A stretch of 64,000 nucleotides of DNA from Parahoeflea alexandrii (GCF_027214025.1 NZ_JAPWHB010000004.1:496001-560000); one strand, 5' to 3'; shown: positions 1 through 8,590, counted from the stretch's first letter. Notes: generated by a model not told the origin, from the sequence alone. Numbers and translations are program-made.

Positions 1-532
1 GCGGCACCGGGCCGGCACTCGGCAGGGCCGCGAATTGCGGCTCGGCCGGGGCAGCCTCGGTGATCGCTTCGGCTACCGGATCAGGTGTCGTCTGCGCCGG
101 CAGCGCCGCCACATCGACCGGCGCCGGCGCAGGTTCAGCCGGTTTTTCGGGGGCCGGGGTCGGTTCGGCCGTCTTGACCGATTCCGGCTTCGGCGCCGGT
201 TTTTCCGCTGGCTTCGGCGGCGCCTCGGAAACGACTTCCTTCGGGCTCGGCGTGGCCGCTTCGCTGGACTTCAGATCGACGGCGTTATCGCCGGCATTCT
301 GCGCATCGGGCACGGGATCGGGACGCGACGTCGGCGTCGGAGCGGCCTTCTCGGCCACCGGTGCGGTCTTCACCCCCTGCTGGATCTGGGTGATCTCCTC
401 GATCGGCACGATGCTGACCGGAAACGATTCCACATCGGCGACCTCAAGCGTCCGCGGCGCTGTGAAGGATGACAGGGCGACGCCCAGCACCAGCGCATGC
501 AAAACTGTAGATGTCGCCAGACTTCCCTTCAT
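1..532 (-). CDS. tolA: TolA, N-terminal part (cut by window edge)
   Basis: Periplasm-spanning subunit of the Tol-Pal complex, which uses the proton motive force to keep the outer membrane attached during division. The frame starts at the ATG at 530-532, directly behind tolR, and runs open off the left edge (177 codons visible). It begins with a short cytoplasmic end and one hydrophobic segment (residues about 6-25, containing LHALVLGVAL), followed by a long Ala/Pro/Lys/Glu-rich stretch typical of the extended TolA linker. The C-terminal TolB/Pal-interacting domain lies outside the window. Identification rests on the tolQ-tolR-tolA order and composition, since TolA linkers are poorly conserved. 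Confidence 0.85.
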   Translation of the reverse strand, partial: MKGSLATSTVLHALVLGVALSSFTAPRTLEVADVESFPVSIVPIEEITQIQQGVKTAPVAEKAAPTPTSRPDPVPDAQNAGDNAVDLKSSEAATPSPKEVVSEAPPKPAEKPAPKPESVKTAEPTPAPEKPAEPAPAPVDVAALPAQTTPDPVAEAITEAAPAEPQFAALPSAGPVP

Positions 533-542
533 CAGCGCGCCG

Positions 543-995
543 TCAACTGTCCTGTTCCTGCAGTGTCACCAGGCCGAGATTCTTGAAGCCAGCCGCCGAG
601 ATGCGGGCCATCACCTTCATCACGGTGCCGTAATCGGCATTGGTGTCGCCGCGGACATAGATCCGCTCTTCATAACCGGTGGTGGCAATCGCCTCGAGCT
701 TGGCGACGACTTCATCGATCGGGATCTCGGTCTCCTGCAGGAAAACCTGGCCCGAGGAATTGACCGAAACGGTAATCGGCTGGGTTTCGGAATTCAGCGC
801 CTTGGCTTCGGTCTCCGGCAGGTCGATCGGCACACCGACGGTGAGCAGCGGTGCGGCAACCATGAAGATGATCAACAGCACCAGCATCACGTCGACGAAC
901 GGCGTGACGTTGATTTCGCTCAACAGCTGCTTGCGGCTGCCACGCCTTCCGCGGCGCGATCCGCCGCCCCGGCCACCCGATACGGACATGCCCAT
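543..995 (-). CDS. tolR: TolR, proton-channel subunit of Tol-Pal
   Basis: ExbD/TolR-family inner-membrane protein of 150 residues that pairs with TolQ to form the proton channel energising TolA. It has a basic Gly/Arg-rich cytoplasmic end, then NVTPFVDVMLVLLIIFMV (about residues 29-46), the single membrane helix carrying the conserved Asp essential for proton transfer in this family, then a periplasmic domain. Length matches the family. It lies 9 bases after tolQ and 10 bases before tolA, so the three genes are almost certainly one operon. Confidence 0.95.
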   Translation of the reverse strand: MGMSVSGGRGGGSRRGRRGSRKQLLSEINVTPFVDVMLVLLIIFMVAAPLLTVGVPIDLPETEAKALNSETQPITVSVNSSGQVFLQETEIPIDEVVAKLEAIATTGYEERIYVRGDTNADYGTVMKVMARISAAGFKNLGLVTLQEQDS

Positions 996-1004
996 GAGCG
1001 CCCC

Positions 1005-1721
1005 CTATTCCGCTGCCTGACGGGCGTTGAGACGCTCGTCGATCTGCCGCGACAGGATGCCGGAAAACTCATCCGCAAAGCCTTCCATGCGGGCGGACAG
1101 CTTGCCCGCGTCGCCGGAAAACTTGTTGTAGGCGATGACCGCGGGAATGGCGGCCAGCAGGCCGATGGCGGTGGCGAGCAACGCTTCGGCAATGCCCGGC
1201 GCGACGACGGCAAGATTGGTGGATTTCGATCCGGCGATTGCCTGGAACGAGGTCATGATGCCGACCACGGTGCCGAACAGGCCGATGAACGGCGCCGCCG
1301 ATCCGATCGTCGCCAGCGACCCAAGCCGGGATTCCAGCGCATCGGCCTCGCGCGACAGTGTCACGTCCATCGCCTTGTCAATGCGCATCTGCAGGCCGAT
1401 CGGCGACTTGGCGCCGCGCTCGAAGGATTTTTTCCATTCCCGCATGGCCGAGACAAAGATCGCGCTCATGCCGGACGATTTCTTGTCAGACAATGTCCGG
1501 TACAATTCCTCAAGCGACTGACCCGACCAGAACACCTGCTCGAACTGGTCGAGCTGGCGGCGGAACTTGCCGAACGAGATCCATTTGTCCGCGACGATGG
1601 CCCAGGTCCAGATCGATGCGCCGATCAGGCCAAGCATCACGATCTTGACCACAAAACCAGCCTGCATGAAGAGCGACCAGAGCGTTACGTCGCTGGTTGC
1701 TGCAAGTCCAACCTGTTCCAT
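1005..1721 (-). CDS. tolQ: TolQ, proton-channel subunit of Tol-Pal
   Basis: MotA/TolQ/ExbB-family protein, 238 residues. Three membrane segments are visible: residues about 17-40 (the IVMLGLIGASIWTW region), about 133-158 (GSAAPFIGLFGTVVGIM, the signature loop/helix of the family) and about 170-197 (GIAEALLATAIGLLAAIPA). First gene of the tolQRA run. Its usual upstream partner ybgC is present but separated by a methionine aminopeptidase gene and 240 bases of non-coding DNA, so tolQ probably has its own promoter here. Confidence 0.95.
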   Translation of the reverse strand: MEQVGLAATSDVTLWSLFMQAGFVVKIVMLGLIGASIWTWAIVADKWISFGKFRRQLDQFEQVFWSGQSLEELYRTLSDKKSSGMSAIFVSAMREWKKSFERGAKSPIGLQMRIDKAMDVTLSREADALESRLGSLATIGSAAPFIGLFGTVVGIMTSFQAIAGSKSTNLAVVAPGIAEALLATAIGLLAAIPAVIAYNKFSGDAGKLSARMEGFADEFSGILSRQIDERLNARQAAE

Positions 1722-1742
1722 TCAATTACCCTCGAATCCAAA

Positions 1743-1764
1743 CGCCCGGCTTTATTACCGGGCG
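1743..1764 (-). promoter_or_regulatory. Hairpin in the tolQ leader
   Basis: Perfect 7-bp inverted repeat, CGCCCGG at 1743-1749 and CCGGGCG at 1758-1764, around an 8-base loop, 21 bases upstream of the tolQ start. It could be a leader structure or simply part of the 5' UTR. No T-run follows, so I do not call it a terminator. Confidence 0.25.
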
Positions 1765-1910
1765 GCCAAGACGTCACTTTTGCCGGGAGACCAGAAGTGA
1801 GCGATTGCCGCCTAACCACTTTCAAAGTCTTCTCGCGGTCAAATTTGGTCAAAGGATGGCGCACACGATCCGCGCAATCCTCATGATTTCGGTAATAAAT
1901 TATTATGGTT

Positions 1911-1950
1911 AAGGCTTGGTTAGGATTCGAACCCGGTGCAACCAAGGCTT
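1911..1950. other. Imperfect hairpin just downstream of map
   Basis: Arms AAGGCTTGGTT (1911-1921) and AACCAAGGCTT (1940-1950) pair over 10 of 11 positions (one G-G mismatch) around an 18-base loop. It starts 14 bases beyond the map stop codon and could help end map transcription, although there is no T-run on the minus strand. The loop contains a tRNA T-loop-like GGGTTCGAATCC, but no tRNA body is present. The rest of the 1722-1963 gap holds only the tolQ leader. Confidence 0.3.
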
Positions 1951-1963
1951 CCCGAGCCGTCCG

Positions 1964-2719
1964 TCAATCCGGAAGCGTGAGGATTATTGGGCCGTTGCGG
2001 CTGACCACGACCGTGTGTTCGAACTGGACCGTCAACGCCCGCGGGTAGCCGTAGAGGGTCCAGGCATCCTCGTCGTCCTCGCTCTCGGCGACGGTGGCGC
2101 CGAGCGACAGGAACGGCTCGACGGTAAAGACCTGCCCCTCCGTCATCAGCCGTTTTTCGTGCCGGTCCGGCCAGGTGGCGATCTCCGAGGGGTCCTCGTG
2201 CAACGACTTGCCGACCCCGTGGCTGGCGAGGTTGCGGATCAGCGTGTAGCCGTTTTTTTGGGCGAACTTGCCGATCACGTCGCCGATGGCGGCATACCGC
2301 GCCCCGGTTTTGACCTGGGCCAGGCCTTTCGACAGCGCCCTTTTGCCGTCCCGTAGCAGCCGGCCGGTTCGCGCCGCCACCGGGGCGACGCCGAAGGACG
2401 CGCCGGTGTCGCCGAAATAACCGTCCTTGAGGGCCGAAACGTCGATGTTGACCAGGTCGCCGGCCGCGATCACCCGCTCGCCGGGAATGCCATGGGCAAC
2501 TTCCTCGTTGACCGAAATGCAGGTCGCACCGGGAAACTGGTAACAGAACTCCGGCGCCGACTGGGCGCCGTGATCTTCGAGAAAGCGCCGTCCGATCAGG
2601 TCGAGCTCGCGGGTGGTCATCCCCGGTTCCATGGCCGCCGCCATCGTCCTGATCGTGTTGGCGCAGATGCGTCCGATCTCGCGGAGATTTTCGAGGTCTT
2701 CATTCGAGGAAACAACCAT
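1964..2719 (-). CDS. map: Type I methionine aminopeptidase
   Basis: Removes the N-terminal methionine from nascent proteins using a dinuclear metal site. All ligands of the MetAP pita-bread fold are visible: D93 and D104 (NIDVSALKDGYFGDTG), H167 (ASHGVGKSLHEDP), E201 (FTVEPFL) and E234 (FEHTVVV), plus the substrate-site H76 (EEVAHGIPG). The 251-residue length is normal for bacterial type Ia enzymes. The start overlaps the ybgC stop as TAATG, so the two are translationally coupled. Its position between ybgC and tolQ is unusual. It may be a second map copy, which cannot be judged from this window. Confidence 0.93.
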   Translation of the reverse strand: MVVSSNEDLENLREIGRICANTIRTMAAAMEPGMTTRELDLIGRRFLEDHGAQSAPEFCYQFPGATCISVNEEVAHGIPGERVIAAGDLVNIDVSALKDGYFGDTGASFGVAPVAARTGRLLRDGKRALSKGLAQVKTGARYAAIGDVIGKFAQKNGYTLIRNLASHGVGKSLHEDPSEIATWPDRHEKRLMTEGQVFTVEPFLSLGATVAESEDDEDAWTLYGYPRALTVQFEHTVVVSRNGPIILTLPD

Positions 2720-3192
2720 TATGACACCTCCCCGGCATGATCACCGGCATGGCCCGCGCCAAGAAAGCGCTGCATCAGCGCCTCCGGCAGCCGCCGTGCC
2801 CGGCCAAATCCGTTGATTACCGCAACAGTTACCTCGGCAGCCGCCAGCACCTGATCATCGCGCGTGATCGCCTGGCTGAGCAGCATCCGCGCGCCGCGAA
2901 CCTCTGCGGGCGTCGTCACGATGGTCAGCACGTCATCCATGCGCGCCGGCGACCTGAAATCGATTTCCATCCGCCGGACCACGAAGGCCACGGCGTCCGC
3001 GGGATCGGTCTGCGCATGCAGTTGCCCCTGCGACACGCCGAGAAGCCGGATGTAATCCGTCCGGCCGCGCTCGAAAAAATGCAGGTAGCGCGCGTGATAG
3101 ACGAATCCGGAAAAGTCCGTGTCCTCGTAATAAACCCGCTGCGTCAGCCGATGGCTGCCGTCCTGCATGTGTCCCGATAGCGATATGTGCAT
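2719..3192 (-). CDS. ybgC: YbgC-type acyl-CoA thioesterase, Tol-Pal associated
   Basis: Hot-dog-fold thioesterase hydrolysing short acyl-CoA or acyl-ACP esters; members encoded with tol-pal genes are called YbgC. The family motif YYEDTDFSGFVYHARYL at residues 21-37 contains the catalytic Asp (D26). Length 157. An internal Met at residue 9 is an alternative start. It shares a 1-base TAATG overlap with map downstream. The divergent sqdB gene begins 126 bases away. Confidence 0.9.
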   Translation of the reverse strand: MHISLSGHMQDGSHRLTQRVYYEDTDFSGFVYHARYLHFFERGRTDYIRLLGVSQGQLHAQTDPADAVAFVVRRMEIDFRSPARMDDVLTIVTTPAEVRGARMLLSQAITRDDQVLAAAEVTVAVINGFGRARRLPEALMQRFLGAGHAGDHAGEVS

Positions 3193-3318
3193 GGTTCCGG
3201 CCTGCCTGCTCCTGCGCCCAGTTTATCCACAGCCCCAACTTGGATTTGAGACAATCGTGTTTCTGTCATAAAACCGATCTATCAGGATTAAAACCATGCA
3301 GGCACAGGAGAATCATCG

Positions 3319-4539
3319 ATGAAGATTGCAATCATGGGCGGCGACGGGTTCGTCGGTTGGCCGACATCGCTGCATCTCTCCAACGCAGGGCACGAAATCC
3401 ACATCATCGACAACCTGTCGCGGCGCTGGATCGACACCGAACTGGGCGTCCAGTCTCTCACCCCGATGGATTCGATCCAGGAACGCACCCGCATCTGGCA
3501 TGCGGAAACCGGCCGCAAGATCCATTTCCACCTGATCGACCTTGCCAAGGACTACGAGCTTCTGAAGAAATGGCTGGGCGAAGAGCGGCCCGATGCGATC
3601 ATCCATTTCGCCGAGCAGCGCGCGGCGCCCTATTCGATGAAGAGCGACCGCCACAAGAACTACACGGTCAACAACAACGTCAATGCCACCCACAATCTGC
3701 TCAACGCCATGGTGGAACTGGGACTTGACGCGCATCTGGTGCATCTGGGCACCATGGGCGTCTATGGCTACTCGACCGTCGGCGCGGCGATCCCGGAAGG
3801 CTATCTGCCGGTCGGCATCGAGACCATGGCCGGCGAGACCGTGCAGCAGGATATTCTCTATCCAGCCAATCCCGGCTCGATTTACCACATGACCAAGTGC
3901 CTCGATCAGCTGATTTTCCAGTTCTACGCCAAGAACGACAATCTGCGCATCACCGACCTGCACCAGGGCATCGTCTGGGGCACCCACACCGACCAGACAA
4001 GACGCCACGAGCAACTGGTCAACCGCTTCGATTATGACGGCGACTACGGCACGGTGCTCAACCGCTTCTTGATCCAGGCTGCGATCGGCTATCCGCTGAC
4101 CGTTCACGGCACCGGCGGACAGACCCGCGCCTTCATCCATATCCAGGATTCGGTGCGCTGCATCGAGATCGCGCTCAAGAACCCGCCGGCGCGCGGTGCA
4201 AAGGTCGAGATCTTCAACCAGATGACCGAGACCCACCGTGTCCGTGATCTGGCCAAGATGATCTCCGGAATGACCGGCGCCGAGATTGCCTGGCTGCCGA
4301 ACCCGCGCAAGGAAGCCGCAGAGAACGATCTCGTGGTCCGCAACGAGAAGTTCCTCGGGCTCGGGCTTGAGCCAACGACGCTGAAGGAAGGCCTGCTCGA
4401 AGAAGTCGTCGACGTGGCGAAGAAATATGCCTACCGCGTCGACCGCTCGCGGGTTCCCGCCGTGTCCGCCTGGACCCGCGACATCGCCAATTCGATCAAC
4501 CGCGATCCGGAAGGCAAGGCGCTCAAATCCGTTTCATGA
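3319..4539 (+). CDS. sqdB: UDP-sulfoquinovose synthase SqdB
   Basis: Makes UDP-sulfoquinovose from UDP-glucose and sulfite, the head-group donor for the anionic plant-type sulfolipid SQDG. Extended short-chain dehydrogenase of 406 residues. The Rossmann glycine motif GGDGFVGW is at residues 7-14, the SQD1-like SRRWIDTELGVQSLTPMDSI follows, HLGTMGVYG carries the active-site Thr (T145), and the catalytic YHMTK gives Y189 and K193. A clear AGGAG at 3306-3310 precedes the start. It overlaps the next gene by 4 bases (ATGA). First gene of sqdBDC, with the gene order known from Rhodobacter and Sinorhizobium. Confidence 0.95.
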   Translation: MKIAIMGGDGFVGWPTSLHLSNAGHEIHIIDNLSRRWIDTELGVQSLTPMDSIQERTRIWHAETGRKIHFHLIDLAKDYELLKKWLGEERPDAIIHFAEQRAAPYSMKSDRHKNYTVNNNVNATHNLLNAMVELGLDAHLVHLGTMGVYGYSTVGAAIPEGYLPVGIETMAGETVQQDILYPANPGSIYHMTKCLDQLIFQFYAKNDNLRITDLHQGIVWGTHTDQTRRHEQLVNRFDYDGDYGTVLNRFLIQAAIGYPLTVHGTGGQTRAFIHIQDSVRCIEIALKNPPARGAKVEIFNQMTETHRVRDLAKMISGMTGAEIAWLPNPRKEAAENDLVVRNEKFLGLGLEPTTLKEGLLEEVVDVAKKYAYRVDRSRVPAVSAWTRDIANSINRDPEGKALKSVS

Positions 4540-5408
4540 GCGCACCCGCCCCCCTACCTGCAGGCCTGAGCGCGAACCGGCCCGCAGCGGGCACCCGCGC
4601 CTATGTCACGCTGGTCACCAATCGAGACTACGCGATGGGCGCGACAGCGCTTGCCCGCTCGATCCGGCATGCCGGTGCGGATGCCGACATCGTGGTTCTG
4701 CACACCGGCGGGGTCGAGGATACCGCGCTGGAACCATTGTCGGATCTCGATTGCCGCCTGGTCCGGACCGAGCTGCTCGACACCTCGGACGGCTTCAACG
4801 AGCGCCACGCCCGCGGACGCCTGCACGCCGACGCTCCTTTCACCAAGGGGCGCAAGCCGGCCTTTCATTCGCCGCTCGACAATTTCTGCAAGCTCCGGCT
4901 CTGGCAGCTGACCGAGTATGAGGCTTGCGTCTTCATCGACGCCGATGCGCTGGTGTTGCGCAACATCGACAAGCTGTTCGACTATCCCGAATTCTCCGCG
5001 GCACCCAATGTCTACGAGACCTTGCGGGATTTTCACCGGCTGAATTCCGGCGTCTTCGTTGCCAGGCCGTCGCTTGAGACCTTCGCCGCAATGGTGGAGA
5101 TGCTGGACCAGCCCGATGTGTTCTGGCGACGCACCGACCAGACCTTTCTCGAGACGTTTTTCCCCGACTGGCACGGCCTGCCGGTCACCATGAACATGCT
5201 GCAATATGTCTGGTTCAACCTGCCCGAACTGTGGGACTGGAAGCAAATTGGCGTGCTGCACTACCAGTATGAAAAGCCCTGGGAGGCCGATCATCCGAAG
5301 GCGGACAAGTTACGCCCACTGATCGATCTGTGGCATGCCTACTTCACCGGAGAGGCGATCCCGGACATTGCCGCGCTGGCCAATCCCTCCGGACCAGGCG
5401 AGACATGA
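4536..5408 (+). CDS. sqdD: SqdD, glycogenin-like sulfoquinovosyl-transfer glycosyltransferase
   Basis: GT8-family (glycogenin-like) glycosyltransferase, 290 residues. The metal- and nucleotide-binding DXD motif is FIDADALV (D135, D137), followed by NSGVFVARP and a C-terminal HYQYEKPW typical of GT8. By homology to characterised bacterial sqd operons it transfers sulfoquinovose from its UDP donor toward the lipid acceptor; the exact acceptor step is inferred. Start and stop overlap both neighbours through ATGA junctions, so the three sqd genes are tightly coupled. Confidence 0.88.
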   Translation: MSAPAPLPAGLSANRPAAGTRAYVTLVTNRDYAMGATALARSIRHAGADADIVVLHTGGVEDTALEPLSDLDCRLVRTELLDTSDGFNERHARGRLHADAPFTKGRKPAFHSPLDNFCKLRLWQLTEYEACVFIDADALVLRNIDKLFDYPEFSAAPNVYETLRDFHRLNSGVFVARPSLETFAAMVEMLDQPDVFWRRTDQTFLETFFPDWHGLPVTMNMLQYVWFNLPELWDWKQIGVLHYQYEKPWEADHPKADKLRPLIDLWHAYFTGEAIPDIAALANPSGPGET

Positions 5409-6289
5409 AAACCCTGGTCACCGGCGGCACCGGCCTGGTCGGGCGTTACATCGTCGAGACGCTGCTGGAAGCCGGCTACGATGTCACCGTTGCCGGCAGG
5501 ACCCCGCCCGCCGATCACCTGTTCCCGCGGGCCGTTACCTTCCGGCCCGCAACGCTCGATGCGGAAAGCATCGACGAAGACCTGTTCGCCGGAATCGATG
5601 CCGTAGTTCATGCCGCCTTCGATCACCTGCCCGGACGCTATCGCGGCGGCGAAGGCGATGACCCGGACCGTTTCCGCCGGTGCAATCTCGACGGAAGCGT
5701 CAGGCTCTTCGAAGCCGCCAAACGCGCCGGCGTGAAACGCTTCGTCTTCCTGTCGAGCCGTGCCGTCTATGACGGCATTGCACCCGGCACACGCCTGACC
5801 GAGGACCTATCGCTGCAGCCGGCGTCCCTCTACGGGGAGATCAAGCTAATGGGAGAACAGGCGCTTGCGGCATTGAATGCGCCCGGTTTCACCACCGCGA
5901 GCCTGCGCCTCACCGGCGTCTATGGCGACCTCAGACCCAACAAGTGGGACGGCCTGTTCGCGAATTACCTGGCTGGGCACCCGGTGCCGGTCCGCGCCGG
6001 GTCGGAAGTGCACGGCCGCGACGCCGCGCGGGCGGTGCGTCTTATGCTGAAAGCCGGACCTGAACTGGTCGGGGGGCAGAGCTTCAACGTCTCCGACCTG
6101 GTTGCCGACACGCGCGACATCCTGGCGCCTCTCAAGGCAGCGCGATCGGGCCTGCCCGCCCTTCCCGTCTCTGCAGACAAGGCGGGGGTCGCGGAAATGG
6201 ACACCGGAAAAATCCGCACGCTCGGATGGCAACCGGGTGGCTGGCCGCTGTTCGAGGAGACCCTCAGGCAGCTCGCCGAAACGGTCTGA
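5405..6289 (+). CDS. sqdC: SqdC, NAD-dependent epimerase/dehydratase-like sulfolipid protein
   Basis: Extended short-chain dehydrogenase-like protein, 294 residues, starting at the ATG that overlaps the sqdD stop. The N-terminal TLVTGGTGLVGRYIVETL binds the dinucleotide and FLSSRAVYDG precedes a YGEIKLMGE active-site segment (YxxxK). In Rhodobacter, loss of sqdC leads to accumulation of a sulfoquinovosyl-dihydroxyacetone compound, so SqdC is thought to act late in SQDG assembly. Last gene of the operon; the next gene converges on it. Confidence 0.85.
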   Translation: MKTLVTGGTGLVGRYIVETLLEAGYDVTVAGRTPPADHLFPRAVTFRPATLDAESIDEDLFAGIDAVVHAAFDHLPGRYRGGEGDDPDRFRRCNLDGSVRLFEAAKRAGVKRFVFLSSRAVYDGIAPGTRLTEDLSLQPASLYGEIKLMGEQALAALNAPGFTTASLRLTGVYGDLRPNKWDGLFANYLAGHPVPVRAGSEVHGRDAARAVRLMLKAGPELVGGQSFNVSDLVADTRDILAPLKAARSGLPALPVSADKAGVAEMDTGKIRTLGWQPGGWPLFEETLRQLAETV

Positions 6290-6331
6290 ACGACGGGGCC
6301 TTGGCCGAACGGCGGCCGGTCCGGCGCGGCC

Positions 6332-6841
6332 TTACAATTGGCCGTCATCCCAGATGATGTGTTCCGTTGTTTCCGGCAGGGCCTCGATCCGGTCGGCCAG
6401 GAACACCGGCGGCAGCGGCAAGGCGGCGAGGCTCTGGCGCGTCGCCGGCACCCATTTGAACTCGAGCCGGTTCTTGCCGTCGGCGATCTCGTGGACGATC
6501 CTGCCGTCGGTTGAGAACGGAAAATCGCCGGGCAGGTCCATCAGGTAATACCAGCCGATCTCGTGCCAGGAGCGGCCTTCGAAATCGAAGAAATTCTCCA
6601 CCAGGAACACCAGCCGCCCGACGCTGACCTCGACGCCGAGTTCCTCCTGCATTTCCCGGACCAGCGTCGCCCGGCTGTCTTCGCCCAGTTCCGCGGTGCC
6701 GCCGGGAATGGTCCAGAACGGCTCGTGCACGGCCCGGTGGATCAGCAGGTGGCCGCGATTGAGCGCCAGCCCGGCGACACGGGCGTTGAAGCGCCGGCCC
6801 TCGTCGTTGAACCGGATCGTGCGGCGCGACTTGCCGCTCAT
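6332..6841 (-). CDS. Nudix hydrolase
   Basis: A 169-residue Nudix pyrophosphatase for some nucleoside-diphosphate-linked substrate. The full Nudix box, G-x5-E-x7-REMQEELGV, lies within residues about 47-70 (from GGTAELGED), with all metal-binding glutamates. The substrate cannot be told from sequence. Its start overlaps the ruvB stop by 4 bases, so it is the last gene of the ruv transcript. It converges on sqdC with about 40 bases between stops. Confidence 0.9.
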   Translation of the reverse strand: MSGKSRRTIRFNDEGRRFNARVAGLALNRGHLLIHRAVHEPFWTIPGGTAELGEDSRATLVREMQEELGVEVSVGRLVFLVENFFDFEGRSWHEIGWYYLMDLPGDFPFSTDGRIVHEIADGKNRLEFKWVPATRQSLAALPLPPVFLADRIEALPETTEHIIWDDGQL

Positions 6842-7875
6842 TCGTCTTCGAACAGGCTGGCTTGCGTGGCGGCAAGATCCTTGGGCGGATTGAGCCCCAT
6901 GTGGCTCCAGGCCCGTGCCGTCAGCACCCGCCCGCGCGGCGTGCGCTGCAGGAAGCCTTGTTGAATGAGATAGGGCTCGATGATGTCCTCGATCGCGTCG
7001 CGCGGCTCCGACAGGCCGGCGGCTATGGTCTCGATCCCCACCGGACCGCCGCCGAAATTGCGCACGATCATGTCGAGATAGCGCCGGTCGAGCTGGTCGA
7101 GCCCGATGCTGTCGACCGACAGCCGCGTCAGTGCCTCGTCGGCAATCTGCCGGGTCACCGCCTCGGCCTTGGCGACTTCGGCAAAATCACGGACCCGCCG
7201 GAGCAGCCGTCCGGCGATGCGTGGCGTGCCGCGCGCCCGGCGGGCGATTTCGAGCGCGCCGTCATCGGTCATGCCGAGCCCCATGATCCTAGCCCCGCGG
7301 CGCACGATCAGTTCAAGCTCTTCGACCGTGTAGAATTGCAGCCGCACCGGGATGCCGAAGCGGTCGCGCAGCGGCGTGGTCAAAAGCCCGAGCCGCGTGG
7401 TCGCCGCGACCAGTGTGAACCGCGAGAGGTCGATCTTGACCGAGCGTGCCGCCGGCCCCTCGCCGATGATCAGGTCGAGCTGAAAATCCTCCATCGCCGG
7501 ATAGAGGATTTCCTCGACCGCCGGATTGAGCCGGTGGATCTCGTCGATGAACAGCACGTCGCGGTCTTCGAGATTGGTCAGAAGGGCTGCGAGATCGCCG
7601 GCCTTGGCTATCACCGGACCCGAGGTCGAGCGGAAATTGACGCCCAGTTCCCTGGCCATGATCTGCGCCAGCGTGGTCTTGCCAAGCCCGGGAGGCCCGA
7701 CGAACAGCACGTGGTCGAGCGCCTCGGCCCGGCCCTTGGCCGCCTCGATGAACACTTTCAGGTTGGCGCGCGCCTCGGCCTGGCCGGTGAACTCGTCGAG
7801 CGACTGCGGACGCAGGGTCGTGTCGACGTCCTCGCCGCGCTTGTCCGGGGAGATCAGGCGGTCAGAGTCGCTCAT
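6838..7875 (-). CDS. ruvB: RuvB, Holliday-junction branch-migration ATPase
   Basis: Hexameric AAA+ motor that drives branch migration with RuvA. 345 residues. Walker A is [10 protein letters not shown] (residues 60-69), Walker [10 protein letters not shown] (about 108-116), sensor 1 VAATTRLG, and the C-terminal winged-helix domain includes [12 protein letters not shown]. Its ATG overlaps the stop codon of the upstream PIN-domain toxin gene through ATGA, so its translation is probably coupled to the toxin cistron instead of directly to ruvA. Confidence 0.97.
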   Translation of the reverse strand: MSDSDRLISPDKRGEDVDTTLRPQSLDEFTGQAEARANLKVFIEAAKGRAEALDHVLFVGPPGLGKTTLAQIMARELGVNFRSTSGPVIAKAGDLAALLTNLEDRDVLFIDEIHRLNPAVEEILYPAMEDFQLDLIIGEGPAARSVKIDLSRFTLVAATTRLGLLTTPLRDRFGIPVRLQFYTVEELELIVRRGARIMGLGMTDDGALEIARRARGTPRIAGRLLRRVRDFAEVAKAEAVTRQIADEALTRLSVDSIGLDQLDRRYLDMIVRNFGGGPVGIETIAAGLSEPRDAIEDIIEPYLIQQGFLQRTPRGRVLTARAWSHMGLNPPKDLAATQASLFEDE

Positions 7876-8270
7876 GTCAGGAGTTCCATGCCGGGGACAG
7901 ATTGGGCGGCCTTGCGGTCGAACGTCATCGTTGTTTCACATCCATTTGCGCTGTTGAGTCCGGCAATCATGACATCAGAAAAGTCCGGATGCGGCGATTT
8001 CAGCCACTCGCTCCAACCGTCCATCTGCATGGTCTCCGGCACCTTGATCTCCACCGTGTCGAGCAACCCGGCCACTTGCTTTCGAGCCGTCGCCCGGTCG
8101 GTCTTGTAGATCCGCTCGAGCACCCAGATGGTTTCGGCAACCACGATCGGATTGACAAACAGCGGCCTGTCGGGACCGCTGGCCTTCACCAGCCTGACCG
8201 CAGCGTCGAACTGCGCGGGGTCATCCCGCGTCAAGAGCCGGACGATGACATTGGTGTCAATCCCGATCAT
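7872..8270 (-). CDS. PIN-domain toxin (VapC-like), between ruvA and ruvB
   Basis: A 132-residue PIN-domain protein, predicted Mg-dependent RNase toxin. The acidic residues of the PIN active site are visible: D5 (GIDTNV), E46 (VAETIW), D99 (PDFSDV) and D118 (TFDRKA). It overlaps the AbrB-type antitoxin upstream by 14 bases and the ruvB start downstream by 4 bases. The target RNA cannot be inferred. The pairing with a SpoVT/AbrB antitoxin is a standard VapBC arrangement. Confidence 0.88.
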   Translation of the reverse strand: MIGIDTNVIVRLLTRDDPAQFDAAVRLVKASGPDRPLFVNPIVVAETIWVLERIYKTDRATARKQVAGLLDTVEIKVPETMQMDGWSEWLKSPHPDFSDVMIAGLNSANGCETTMTFDRKAAQSVPGMELLT

Positions 8271-8523
8271 GCGACCGCTCGTATCGATCGGAGACAGCCT
8301 CGCCGATTGCCTCGTTCATGGCTTCCACCGACACGGGTTCGCGGTCTGGTTCAAAAAGCACGCCCGCGAAATCCAGCGCGCTTCGGTTCTTCGGCACCAG
8401 CACCACCTTGCCGTCGACGAATTCATAGCCGATGCGGTCGCCCGCCCCGACTTTCAGATATTCACGAACCTCGATCGGGATTGTTGTTTGACCCTTGGTG
8501 GTGATCTTTGATTCGACACCCAT
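8257..8523 (-). CDS. AbrB/SpoVT-family antitoxin, module 2
   Basis: An 88-residue antitoxin: the N-terminal swapped-hairpin AbrB DNA-binding domain (ITTKGQTTIPIEVREYLKV, residues 7-25) is followed by an acidic tail (about 50-88) expected to wrap the PIN toxin. It is directly upstream of, and overlaps, its toxin. The 67-base gap to ruvA contains a perfect inverted repeat next to the start, a likely operator for autoregulation. Confidence 0.88.
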   Translation of the reverse strand: MGVESKITTKGQTTIPIEVREYLKVGAGDRIGYEFVDGKVVLVPKNRSALDFAGVLFEPDREPVSVEAMNEAIGEAVSDRYERSHDRD

Positions 8524-8570
8524 ATCCTTACCATTCCATTCAATCCTTACATTTCAAGATAGTAAGGATT
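8524..8570 (-). promoter_or_regulatory. Probable operator of AbrB/PIN module 2
   Basis: Perfect 9-bp inverted repeat AATCCTTAC (8542-8550) and GTAAGGATT (8562-8570) with an 11-base spacer, plus a third half-site ATCCTTAC (8524-8531) touching the antitoxin start codon. AbrB-type antitoxins commonly bind such repeats to repress their own operon. A weak -35/-10 pair may overlap it, but I would not place the promoter firmly. Confidence 0.6.
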
Positions 8571-8590
8571 CCCCCCAAAAGCAAGGAAAC

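Noticed and set aside
60-1886. 608-codon frame on the plus strand
   Set aside because: It is antisense to tolA, tolR and tolQ, which have clear family motifs; long shadow frames are common in GC-rich DNA.
1916-1945. tRNA T-arm-like sequence (GGGTTCGAATCC on the minus strand)
   Set aside because: No acceptor, D or anticodon arms fit around it; the T-stem would have only three pairs. It is the loop of a hairpin after map.
3223-3231. Perfect DnaA box TTATCCACA between ybgC and sqdB
   Set aside because: One isolated 9-mer is expected about every second window of this size; no cluster, no AT-rich unwinding region, no origin genes.
3263-3290. Pho box upstream of sqdB
   Set aside because: Only the first half-site CTGTCAT is good; the second half after four bases matches at about three of seven positions. 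Kept only as a remark.
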